Shown: one piece after another, positions 43,984 through 51,167 of the stretch
How the letters are laid out: the number at the start of each line of letters is the position of its first letter
Numbering within the stretch: position 1 is the stretch's first letter
From: C-114 sp963745405
Lineage (GTDB): Bacteria; Chloroflexota; Limnocylindria; Limnocylindrales; CSP1-4
Length of the DNA stretch: 64,000 nt
Direction: 5' to 3'
Assembly (NCBI GenBank): GCA_963745405.1
Contig: CAVUWY010000002.1
Span: 2,418,001-2,482,000, forward strand
Program-made: the position numbers and the translations under genes
Notes under the pieces: model-generated
What the model was told of the DNA's origin: nothing
What the model saw: the letters and a program-made list of their open reading frames with translations, nothing else
The model's database searches: none

Positions 43984-44957
43984 GCCGCCGGCTCGTCTCG
44001 AAGGGACCGGCCGGTCTGGCGGAGGAAGACGTCATCGAGGCTGGGCCGGGCCATCGTGATGGTCCGAGCCGAGAGCCCGACACCGTCGAGGATCCGGAGG
44101 ATCTGCGGGACGGCCACGTCGCCTTGATCGACGTAGAGCCGGATCAGCTCGTCCTCGCTGCTCGCCTCGCGAACGAAGGCCTGGTCGCGAACGGTCGCCA
44201 GGACCCGTGCCTGGTCGCCGTCGACGCCGAGGGTGATGACATCGCCGGCGACCTGCCGCTTGAGTGAGTCGGCCGTGCCCTCGGCGACGATGCGGCCGTG
44301 GTCGATGATCGCCAGACGGTCGGCGAGTGCGTCGGCCTCCTCGAGGTAGTGGGTCGTGAGGAACACCGTGGTCCCCTGCGTGCGGAGCAGCCGGATCTCG
44401 TCCCACATCCCGGCCCGCGCCTGCGGGTCGAGCCCGGTCGTGGGCTCGTCGAGGAAGAGGACCTGCGGCCGATGGACGATGCCGAGGCCGACGTCGAGCC
44501 GGCGCCGCATACCGCCCGAGTACGTGGAGGTCGGGCGATCCGCCGCGGCTTCCAGGTCGAGCGATGCCAGGACCTCCCTGGCGCGTGCCTGGGCGCTGGA
44601 CTTGTCCATCCCGTAGAGCCGTCCCTGGATCACGAGCTCCCCCCGTCCCGTCTCGGCCGGATCGGTCGAACCGCCCTGGGGCACGTAGCCGATCCGCCGG
44701 CGGACCGTCTGGGCCTCGCGAGCGAGGTCGGCGCCTGCCACGGTGGCTCGACCCCCGGTCGGCTTGAGCAGGGTCGCGAGCATCCGCAGGGTAGTCGTCT
44801 TGCCGGCCCCGTTGGGGCCGAGGAAGCCGAAGATCTCGCCGGCCTTGACGTCGAGGTCGACACCGCGGACGGCTTCGACATCGCCGCCGCGACTCTTGAA
44901 TGTGCGCCGCAGATCGTGTGTCTCGATCATCGCGGGGCCGGTGACGCGCTCCGTCAT
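43980..44957 (-). CDS. ABC exporter ATPase (DrrA-like, daunorubicin-resistance family)
   Basis: 325 residues from ATG 44957, with AGGAG upstream. Walker A GPNGAGKTTT, signature YSGGMRRRLDVGLG, Walker B VLFLDEPTTGLDP, switch histidine TTHYLEEADAL. The C-terminal extension ends PSLDDVFLRQTGRSLRDE, typical of DrrA-type drug exporters. Together with the permease it makes a two-gene operon transcribed away from the MarR-toastrack gene. That arrangement suggests the regulator controls it in response to the exported compound or to membrane damage. Confidence 0.95.
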   Translation of the reverse strand: MTERVTGPAMIETHDLRRTFKSRGGDVEAVRGVDLDVKAGEIFGFLGPNGAGKTTTLRMLATLLKPTGGRATVAGADLAREAQTVRRRIGYVPQGGSTDPAETGRGELVIQGRLYGMDKSSAQARAREVLASLDLEAAADRPTSTYSGGMRRRLDVGLGIVHRPQVLFLDEPTTGLDPQARAGMWDEIRLLRTQGTTVFLTTHYLEEADALADRLAIIDHGRIVAEGTADSLKRQVAGDVITLGVDGDQARVLATVRDQAFVREASSEDELIRLYVDQGDVAVPQILRILDGVGLSARTITMARPSLDDVFLRQTGRSLRDEPAA

Positions 44958-45028
44958 CGCTGGTCTCCTGTCATCGGTAGGCCTATGCTTTGGCCCGGGT
45001 ACTTGCGCTGGTCTCCATTGTCGTGCAC

Positions 45029-45047
45029 TATCTGCGCAGTGCAGATA
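45029..45047. promoter_or_regulatory. Palindromic operator in the MarR / ABC exporter intergenic region
   Basis: Inverted repeat TATCTGC-N5-GCAGATA (45029-45035 and 45041-45047), overlapped by a second inverted repeat TGCACT/AGTGCA (45024-45029 and 45038-45043). The right arm runs into a GATAAT -10 element (45044-45049) for the MarR gene, with AGGAG and ATG 45076 after a leader of about 20 bases. It is a plausible site for autorepression by the MarR-type protein. Confidence 0.65.
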
Positions 45048-45075
45048 ATCACCACAACAGGAGCTGTTGTCAACC

Positions 45076-46158
45076 ATGGATCGCAAACCGGCCGTGGACG
45101 CGGTCGTCAGGGCCCTTCGCCAGGTCAACGTCCAGGGATCCCTGTTCGGCCAGACGGTGGCCATCCGGCTCGGCCTGTCCGAGTCGGACATCGAGGCGCT
45201 CTCGATGCTCATCGACAGTGGCACCGCGACCGCGGGCTGGCTGGCCGAGCGGATGGGGCTCACGACCGGGGCGGTCACCCGCGTCGTTGATCGACTGGAG
45301 CAGGCGGGATACGTCCGCCGCGTGTCGGATCCGAGCGACCGGCGGCGGGTGATCGTCGAGGTCGTGCCCGAGAAGATGGTCGACGTCGAGGCACTCCTCG
45401 ACCGAGTCGGCCGGGCCAGCTCGTCGGAGATGGCCCACTACTCCGATGAACAGCTCGCCCTCATCGGCGACTTCCTCGCCCGGATGGCCGAGGTCACCCG
45501 CGAGGAGGCGGCCAAGCTCCGCGAGGTGCGCGAGTCCAGCGACGAAGCCGGCAGTCGCGGCGACCACGCGGCGCCGCTCGGCGGGCTGACGAATGCGCGA
45601 CTCCTCATGCGCTCGGGCACGTCCGAGCTCACCCTCGGCTCCGAGCACGGGTCGTCCGACCTGTACCACGCCCAATTCGAGGGCTCGGTTCCCCAGGTCC
45701 GCCTCCGCGATGGCACGGTCTCGATCCAGTACCGGGGGATGTTCGACTGGCGCAGACGGACGGCGTCGATCCGCCTCAACGACGCGGTCCCGTGGGCCAT
45801 CGACCTCCACGGCGGCGCGTCGCACCTGACCGCGGACCTGACCAAGCTCGACGTGAGCTCGTTCAACCTGACCGGCGGCGCATCGCACGCTCGGCTGTCC
45901 CTCGGCCGGCCGCACGGCGTCGTTTCGATGCGGCTCGTCGGCGGCGCGACCGACCTTCGGATCGACCGGCCCTCGGGCGTGCCCGTGGCGATCTCGGTGA
46001 TCGGCGGGATCACCAAGCTCGAGTTCGACGGGCGCAAGGAAGGCAGCCGGGGCGGCGTCGTCTCGGTCGAGTCGCCCGGCGCCTCGCGGGCGCCCGACCG
46101 CTACTCGCTCGACATCGTCGGCGGTGCCAGCAAGGTCACCATCGTCGAGCGCCGCTAG
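45076..46158 (+). CDS. MarR-type regulator fused to a toastrack (DUF4097-like) beta domain
   Basis: 360 residues from ATG 45076 (TTG nine bases upstream is possible). Residues about 1-150 are a MarR winged-helix domain: SESDIEALSMLIDSG, AGWLAERMGLTTGAVTRVVD, RLEQAGYVRRVSDPSDRRRV. After a linker, residues about 170-360 consist of short beta repeats with GGASHLTADLT, GGASHARLSLG, GGATDLRIDRP, GGITKLEFDG and GGASKVTIVE. This is the repeated 'GGa..l.i' pattern of toastrack/adhesin-like domains found in LiaF and other envelope-stress proteins. The fusion of a DNA-binding domain to such a soluble beta-solenoid is unusual. It is divergent from the ABC exporter and next to a palindromic operator. Confidence 0.85.
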   Translation: MDRKPAVDAVVRALRQVNVQGSLFGQTVAIRLGLSESDIEALSMLIDSGTATAGWLAERMGLTTGAVTRVVDRLEQAGYVRRVSDPSDRRRVIVEVVPEKMVDVEALLDRVGRASSSEMAHYSDEQLALIGDFLARMAEVTREEAAKLREVRESSDEAGSRGDHAAPLGGLTNARLLMRSGTSELTLGSEHGSSDLYHAQFEGSVPQVRLRDGTVSIQYRGMFDWRRRTASIRLNDAVPWAIDLHGGASHLTADLTKLDVSSFNLTGGASHARLSLGRPHGVVSMRLVGGATDLRIDRPSGVPVAISVIGGITKLEFDGRKEGSRGGVVSVESPGASRAPDRYSLDIVGGASKVTIVERR

Positions 46159-46253
46159 GCGTCGGGCCCCCGCGGCCCTGTCCCGTCGGCCGGCGGCGTA
46201 TCGTGGCGAGGCGTGGGCGCGGGTGATCGCCCACCGATCGCGATGAGGGTCGG

Positions 46254-46433
46254 ATGCTCGAGATGCGGACTGTCTGTGAGCGGTGCTCGACGGCGCTGGC
46301 TCCGACCGATGAGGCCGTCATCTGCAGCTTCGAGTGCACGTTCTGCGCGCGGTGCGGGGACGAGCTCGAGCATGTCTGCCCGAACTGCTCCGGCGAGCTC
46401 GTCGCCCGTCCCAAGCGCCGGACGGCCGAGTGA
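46254..46433 (+). CDS. DUF1272-type zinc-ribbon protein (59 residues)
   Basis: 59 residues from ATG 46254. It carries the family opening MLEMRTVCERC, the core ICSFECTFCARCGDELEHVC and the end CPNCSGELVARP. Eight cysteines occur as C-x2-C pairs plus one histidine, enough for two zinc sites. Function of the family is unknown. A TATCGT element at 46199-46204 and a small hairpin (46213-46234) lie in the 40-base region upstream. The gene is between the MarR fusion gene and the convergent SDR gene. Confidence 0.9.
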   Translation: MLEMRTVCERCSTALAPTDEAVICSFECTFCARCGDELEHVCPNCSGELVARPKRRTAE

Positions 46434-46483
46434 TGCCCCCGTAGGCCAGGACCCCGTCCCGGGCATGGCGCGCCGGCCGCCGC

Positions 46484-47248
46484 CTAGCTCTGGGAACCGC
46501 CAGTGAGGGATACGACCTCGCCCGAGACGTAGGTGTTGGCGGCCGAGCCGAGCCAGACGGCGAGGGCAGCGAGATCGTCCGGCGTGGCCAGGCGGCGAAG
46601 CGGGATGGCCTTCGCCATGTCTGCCTGCCGCTCCTCGGGGATCGACGGCGCTCCGTCCTTGACCGTGAGGAGCTGGGTCGGGGCGATCGCGTTGACGAGG
46701 ATGCCCTTCGGACCGAGCTCCTTGGCGAGCGACTTCGTCAACCCGATGATGCCGGCCTTGGCGGCCGAGTAGTGGGCCGAGCGGGCGACGCCGGTCAGGC
46801 CGGACCGCGCCGCGACGTTGACGATGCGACCCCAACCGGCCGACTCCATCCCGGGGGCGACGGCCCGGCACGTCCGGTACGCCGCGCCGAGCATGTCGTC
46901 GACGACGGACGACCAGGCTTCGTCGGTCACCTCCACGAACCGGTCGTTGCGATAGGCCGAGGTGGCCGTCACGAGGACGGCGACGGGCCCCAGCTCGCGC
47001 TCGACCCGGGCGACCATCGCCCGGATCTCGTCGCTCGAGCGCAGGTCGGCTCTGATCGCGATGGCGCGGCCGCCGGCCGTGCGGATCGCCTCGGCCGCGG
47101 CCTCGGCACGGGACGTGGAGGAGGCCGATCCGCGGTGGTTCAGGGCGACCGCAGCGCCCTCGGCGGCGAACGCGGCGGCCACGGTGCCGCCCGCCCCGCC
47201 GCCGGCTCCGGTGAGCAGGACGACCCGGTCCCGGAGTCCGGCGTCCAC
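46484..47248 (-). CDS. Short-chain dehydrogenase/reductase next to folE
   Basis: 254 residues from GTG 47248, two bases after the folE stop. Cofactor loop LLTGAGGGAGGTVAAAFA (T-G-x3-G-x-G), catalytic tetrad pieces IVNVAARSG (Ser) and HYSAAKAGIIG (Tyr-x3-Lys), and the C-terminal NTYVSGEVVSLTGG. Classical SDR of the FabG type by sequence. Its position directly after GTP cyclohydrolase I suggests a pteridine or dihydrofolate reductase role similar to FolM/PTR1, which is inference. A role in 3-oxoacyl reduction remains possible. Confidence 0.88.
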   Translation of the reverse strand: MDAGLRDRVVLLTGAGGGAGGTVAAAFAAEGAAVALNHRGSASSTSRAEAAAEAIRTAGGRAIAIRADLRSSDEIRAMVARVERELGPVAVLVTATSAYRNDRFVEVTDEAWSSVVDDMLGAAYRTCRAVAPGMESAGWGRIVNVAARSGLTGVARSAHYSAAKAGIIGLTKSLAKELGPKGILVNAIAPTQLLTVKDGAPSIPEERQADMAKAIPLRRLATPDDLAALAVWLGSAANTYVSGEVVSLTGGSQS

Positions 47249-47250
47249 GA

Positions 47251-47991
47251 TCAGGCGCCCGGCGAGCGGCGCTCGAGATGGGAGAGGAACTCGGCCCGCG
47301 TCTTGTCTCGGGACCGGAAGAGACCGAGGACGGCGGAGGTGGTCATGATCGTGCCCGGCTTGCGGATGCCGCGCATCACCGCGCAGAGGTGGGTCGCCTC
47401 GATCACGACACCGACGCCCTGTGGATGGAGCCGCTCCTCGAGGAAGTCGGCGACCTGCTGGGTCAGCCGCTCCTGGACCTGGAGTCGGCGGGCGTACATC
47501 TCCACCACCCTGGGGATCTTCGAGAGGCCGAGGACCCGGCCGCGCGGGATGTAGGCGACGGCGGCGTTCCCGAAGAACGGCAGGAGGTGGTGCTCGCAGA
47601 GGCTGTAGAAGGGAATGTCCTTGACGACGACCATCTCCGAGTACTCGACGTCGAAGATCGCCCCGTTGATGAGCCGCTCGGGATCCACGTGATAGCCGGC
47701 GGTGAGCTCTGTATACATCCGGTGGACCCGGCCCGGCGTCCCGACCAGCCCCTGGCGGTCGGGATCCTCTCCGATCTCGGCGAGGATCCGACGGACGGCC
47801 TCTTCGACCGAACCGTTCGCAGGCGACCCGGCACTGTGGTCGTCCGTGCCAGCGGCGCCGGGCGCGGCAGTGAGCCCGCCTTCGATCTCGGCGACCGGGA
47901 TCTCCGAGGTCTCGCCGATCTCGGTCTCGATCTCGGTCACGATGCGGCGAACGTGTTCTGGCAGGGCGGTCATGGACCCTCGGTCGTGCAT
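47251..47991 (-). CDS. folE: GTP cyclohydrolase I
   Basis: 246 residues from ATG 47991 (ATG 47973 is an alternative). It converts GTP to 7,8-dihydroneopterin triphosphate, the first step of folate and pterin synthesis. The catalytic core is typical: RILAEIGEDPDRQGLVGTP, zinc ligands in FYSLCEHHLLPFFG and EATHLCAVMRGIRKPG, and HPQGVGVVIE. The first about 60 residues are an acidic, low-complexity extension not found in short FolE proteins. It heads a two-gene unit with an SDR. Confidence 0.96.
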   Translation of the reverse strand: MHDRGSMTALPEHVRRIVTEIETEIGETSEIPVAEIEGGLTAAPGAAGTDDHSAGSPANGSVEEAVRRILAEIGEDPDRQGLVGTPGRVHRMYTELTAGYHVDPERLINGAIFDVEYSEMVVVKDIPFYSLCEHHLLPFFGNAAVAYIPRGRVLGLSKIPRVVEMYARRLQVQERLTQQVADFLEERLHPQGVGVVIEATHLCAVMRGIRKPGTIMTTSAVLGLFRSRDKTRAEFLSHLERRSPGA

Positions 47992-48389
47992 CTTCGTGTG
48001 TCGCGCCCGACGCTGTGTGGGCTGGGCGGCTCGGCAGACCGATGGTAGCGCGACGTCGAAGGATGGTCGTCATCCGGCCCGCGCCGGTTCGGCGGATCGC
48101 TCCGTGTCTTCGGCTCGTGTCGGAGCGTTCGCGATATTCGTCCCACGATTAGCCGGCGCTCCGACCACGTTCGATGGATACCCAGGAGGTTGATCGGAGC
48201 CCCCGGGAGGTCTCGTTACAGCCTGAGATATCCACCTGGCGGATATCTCAGGCCCCGAAACGGGCGTCGAGCGATCGTCCGGCGGCTGGCAGGCGTCCGT
48301 TGATCGTGGGGCGGATGACCGGGTCCTTACGGCAGGTCCGGCGGTAACGACCGACGCGGCTGGGGTCGCGCCTGGCCGGCCGCCTCCTT
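47992..48389. other. 398-bp intergenic region with one perfect stem-loop
   Basis: Between the folE start and the HDAC-like gene stop, both on the minus strand. It should hold the folE promoter; TACCAT (minus, 48046-48041) is a candidate -10 element with a leader of 40-60 bases. It also contains the hairpin at 48221-48253. No ORF or tRNA seen. Confidence 0.45.
48221..48253. terminator. 13-bp perfect stem-loop in the folE/HDAC gap
   Basis: Arms 48221-48233 and 48241-48253 match perfectly around a seven-base loop. The stem is more A+T-rich than its surroundings. It lies 137 bases past the HDAC stop, so it could be a delayed terminator or a dimeric protein-binding site. Confidence 0.4.
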
Positions 48390-49472
48390 CTACGTCACGA
48401 AGGGCCGGCCCTCGGCACCGCGGAGCCAGGCCCGCACGTTCTGGCCGAGCGAGGGGCGGTGGTAGCCGCCCTCCTGGAGGATGACGAGCCGGCGTCCGAG
48501 CGCCGCGACCCGCTTGCCGACCTCGTGATAGACGGGGGTCGTGAGGGCGAAGTCGCAGATCGGGTCGTGGACGTAGGTGTCGAGGCCGAGCGACACGACG
48601 ACGATCGATCCGGGCGTCGCGGCGATGGCCTGGAGCGCGCGATCGAGAGCGGCCAGGTAGCGCTTGTTGGTCGTGCCCGGCGGCAGCGGCAGATTGAGAT
48701 TCGCCCCGGTGCCCGGTCCGGCCCCGATCTCGTCGGCCCGGCCGAGGTAGTACGGGTACTGGCCCTCCGGATCGGCATGCAGCGAGACGTACAGGACGTC
48801 GCCCCGTCGCCAGAAGATCTGCTGGGTGCCGTTGCCGTGGTGATAGTCGAGATCGAGGATCGCGACCCGCTCACCGGTGGTGCGGACGATCGCATCGGCG
48901 GCGATGGCGGCGTTGTTGAAGAAGCAGTAGCCGCCGTACATCGAGCGAGCGGCATGATGGCCCGGCGGCCGGCACAGGCCGTAGACGGCGGTCTCCCCGC
49001 CGACGACGGCATCGGTCGCCGTGAGGGCGACGTCGACCGCGGCACGGGCGGCATCGTACGTGCCGGCCACGATGGGAGTCGACGTGTCGAATGCCCAGAA
49101 ACCGGCTCGCCCGGAGATCGAGCCGCGCGGCTCGAGCGGCCCGCCGGCCCCATTGGCGGCCCCGCTCATCCCGTCGGTCAGGGCTCGCACGTTGAACGCC
49201 TCGGGGATGACCGACGGCCGGTCGACCTTCTCGGCGACCTTCTGGTCCCAGGCCTCGGCGAGGAAGCGGACGAGCCCCTGGTCGTGGACGGCCGTGATGG
49301 GGCCCTCGCCGTGCTCGGTCGGCGGCTCCAGGGTGAAGCCGCCGTCGGCCTCGAGGGCGCCTCGGATCAGCTCGGCCCGTTCGGCGACCTCGTTGGCGGG
49401 GATCGCCGTGCCCATCACCGTCTCGCTGACGATGTCGTGGCCGAGATGGGCGGGCGAGTAGACGACGCGCAT
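48390..49472 (-). CDS. Histone-deacetylase-family amidohydrolase (acetylpolyamine amidohydrolase-like)
   Basis: 360 residues, with AGGAGGG upstream of ATG 49472. Zinc hydrolase that removes acetyl groups from polyamines or lysines. Motifs: active-site histidines in CRPPGHHAARSMYGGYCF, zinc ligands in ILDLDYHHGNGTQQIFW (D-x-H) and SLGLDTYVHDPICDFAL (Asp), and catalytic loop residues in LQEGGYHRPSLG. The EGGY tyrosine that polarises the acetyl carbonyl is present. The sequence resembles bacterial acetylpolyamine amidohydrolases more than AcuC. No polyamine genes nearby. Confidence 0.92.
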   Translation of the reverse strand: MRVVYSPAHLGHDIVSETVMGTAIPANEVAERAELIRGALEADGGFTLEPPTEHGEGPITAVHDQGLVRFLAEAWDQKVAEKVDRPSVIPEAFNVRALTDGMSGAANGAGGPLEPRGSISGRAGFWAFDTSTPIVAGTYDAARAAVDVALTATDAVVGGETAVYGLCRPPGHHAARSMYGGYCFFNNAAIAADAIVRTTGERVAILDLDYHHGNGTQQIFWRRGDVLYVSLHADPEGQYPYYLGRADEIGAGPGTGANLNLPLPPGTTNKRYLAALDRALQAIAATPGSIVVVSLGLDTYVHDPICDFALTTPVYHEVGKRVAALGRRLVILQEGGYHRPSLGQNVRAWLRGAEGRPFVT

Positions 49473-49533
49473 CGATCCCTCCTGCGGCGACCTCGGTCGC
49501 CATCGTAGCCGGGCGACGGTCGGCCCGGAACGG

Positions 49534-49614
49534 CGGAGCGCGACGGTCAGCCCGGGACGGTCGGAAGCGACCCTCGGCCCGGCACGACGGAGCGCGACGG
49601 TCAGCCCGGGACGG
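49534..49614 (-). repeat. Two 27-bp direct repeats at the 3' end of the pseudo-hydrolase gene
   Basis: Identical 27-base units at 49534-49560 and 49588-49614, 54 bases apart. The second contains the last codons and stop (49601-49603) of the hydrolase gene, so the gene end has been duplicated. Shorter related pieces lie around them. Confidence 0.7.
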
Positions 49615-50644
49615 GATCGGCGACGGAGAGGATCGCGGCGGCGACGGCCGCCGGTCGATAGCGCATGAGGTTGTGGCCGAGGGCCGGGAAACGCTCGACG
49701 GCGATCGACGGTCCGCCACCGGCGATGACGGCGGTCCGGGTGGCTTCGAAGGCCGCCGACCGGCGGCCGTCCTCGTCATCGGCGGCCATGAGGGCGATCG
49801 TCGGCCCTCGTACCGCAGCCAGCGTCTCGATCGGCCGATAGTCGAGCATCGCCTCGACCGCCCCAGCCAGGGCGTGCGGCCGCGTCGACGAGACGACGTG
49901 GCCGGCCGGCAGTTCGACGATGGCCGCCCGGGCGGCCCGCTCCTGATCGGCGTCCCAGGTCGCCGGGTCGTAGCCGCGCCGATCGGCGAGATAGGCTCGC
50001 ATCGAGCGGAGGACCTCGGGCGGCTCTTCTATCGTCTTGAGGAACTCGTCGGGCGCCATCCCGGTCGACGCTCCGATGTCCTCCCAGCCCCCGTCGACGA
50101 GGACGAGTCCGGCGCACCGTTCGCCGAGCGTCGCTGCCGTCCAGGCCGCGACGATCGCGCCGAAGCCGTGACCGGCGAGGACGATGCGATCCGCCGCGTC
50201 GGCCGCCGCGAGCCCGTCGGCGGCCCCCGAGCCGTCGGCGGCCCCCGTTGCGTCCATCGCGAGGAGGCCGGCACCCTCGGCCACCGCGATCGCGTCGGCC
50301 GTCAACGTGGTGGGGTCGTAACCGTGGGTCGGCGCGTCCGACAGGCCGTGGCCCCGCAGGTCCATCGCCACGGTATGGCGGACGCCCCCGATCCTCCGGG
50401 CGACCGGGGCCCAGGCCCATGCGGTCCCGGCGAGTCCGTGGATGAGGAGGACGCCCGCGCCCGCCGCGGGGCTCGGCGGCTCTCCCCAATCGAGGAAATG
50501 GATCCGATCCGCCGTGTCGACGTCGACCGTGAAGCCGGCCGGCTCGATGCCGGGGTCGGACGCCGGGACCGCCGTCTCGTCGAGGCCGTCATCGTCTGGC
50601 GCGCCGTCGCGCCGCTCTTCGTCACGCCGGGGTTCGAGGCTCAT
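49601..50644 (-). CDS. Alpha/beta hydrolase-fold protein lacking the nucleophile serine
   Basis: 347 residues from ATG 50644. The hydrolase fold is clear: VLLIHGLAGTAWAWAPVARR, VAMDLRGHGLSDAP, a cap region, the acid strand PTIALMAADDEDG and the histidine in FPALGHNLMRYRP. The nucleophile elbow, normally G-x-S-x-G, reads AGHGFGAIVAAW, with glycine (codon 50165-50167, residue 160) in place of serine. It therefore should not act as a serine esterase. The elbow could belong to a cofactor-free lyase/oxygenase-like or binding function, or the gene may be decaying. It shares an overlapping promoter element with the divergent zincin gene. Confidence 0.85.
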   Translation of the reverse strand: MSLEPRRDEERRDGAPDDDGLDETAVPASDPGIEPAGFTVDVDTADRIHFLDWGEPPSPAAGAGVLLIHGLAGTAWAWAPVARRIGGVRHTVAMDLRGHGLSDAPTHGYDPTTLTADAIAVAEGAGLLAMDATGAADGSGAADGLAAADAADRIVLAGHGFGAIVAAWTAATLGERCAGLVLVDGGWEDIGASTGMAPDEFLKTIEEPPEVLRSMRAYLADRRGYDPATWDADQERAARAAIVELPAGHVVSSTRPHALAGAVEAMLDYRPIETLAAVRGPTIALMAADDEDGRRSAAFEATRTAVIAGGGPSIAVERFPALGHNLMRYRPAAVAAAILSVADPVPG

Positions 50645-50649
50645 CGCCG

Positions 50650-50656
50650 TAGGATA
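50650..50656. promoter_or_regulatory. Symmetric bidirectional -10 element between divergent leaderless genes
   Basis: The seven bases TAGGATA read as TAGGAT on the plus strand (50650-50655) and TATCCT on the minus strand (50656-50651). The minus element is followed by exactly six bases and ATG 50644; the plus element by eight bases and ATG 50664. Only 19 bases separate the two start codons, so there is no room for separate leaders. Confidence 0.7.
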
Positions 50657-50663
50657 GGGAGCG

Positions 50664-51086
50664 ATGCCGAAACGCCGCCGGGGTTCGCGATCAGGCCGCC
50701 TCGGGGCGACCGCCCGCTCGGGCGGCTCCATCGCGTTCGAGGACCTCGTCGACGAGGCGCTCGCCGAGATCCCCGAGCCGTTCTCGCGGGCGCTCGACGA
50801 AGTCGCCATCGTCATCGACGACGAGCCGAGTCCGCAGCAGCGGCGGGACAGCCATCTCCGACCGGGCGAGACGCTGTACGGGCTGTACGAAGGGGTGCCG
50901 CGGACCGACTGGGGCGCGGACCTCGTCCCCGTCCCCAACAAGATCACCCTGTTCCGGCTGCCCCTCGAGGAGGACTACCCGCATCCGGACGACCTCGCCG
51001 AGGAGGTCCGGATCACCGTCCTCCACGAGCTTGCTCACCACCTCGGGATCGACGACGACCGCCTCGACGAGCTCGGGGTCCACTAG
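50664..51086 (+). CDS. Small zincin-type metallopeptidase family protein
   Basis: 140 residues. The zinc-binding motif HELAHHLGIDDDRL (H-E-x-x-H with a downstream acidic residue) is near the C-terminus. The upstream part (FEDLVDEALAEIPEPFSRAL then VAIVIDDEPSP, GLYEGVPRTDW) is the usual plan of the 'minimal' metallopeptidase family formerly known as DUF1025. The first 20 residues are Arg/Gly/Ser-rich. Predicted cytoplasmic. Substrate unknown. It starts 19 bases from the divergent pseudo-hydrolase gene. Confidence 0.88.
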   Translation: MPKRRRGSRSGRLGATARSGGSIAFEDLVDEALAEIPEPFSRALDEVAIVIDDEPSPQQRRDSHLRPGETLYGLYEGVPRTDWGADLVPVPNKITLFRLPLEEDYPHPDDLAEEVRITVLHELAHHLGIDDDRLDELGVH

Positions 51087-51167
51087 AGACACTGGCGTCC
51101 GCGACGCCTCGGCGGCTCCGTCGCCGACTGGGAGTCGGCCGCGCACATGGCCCAGGGAGGCTCACGG

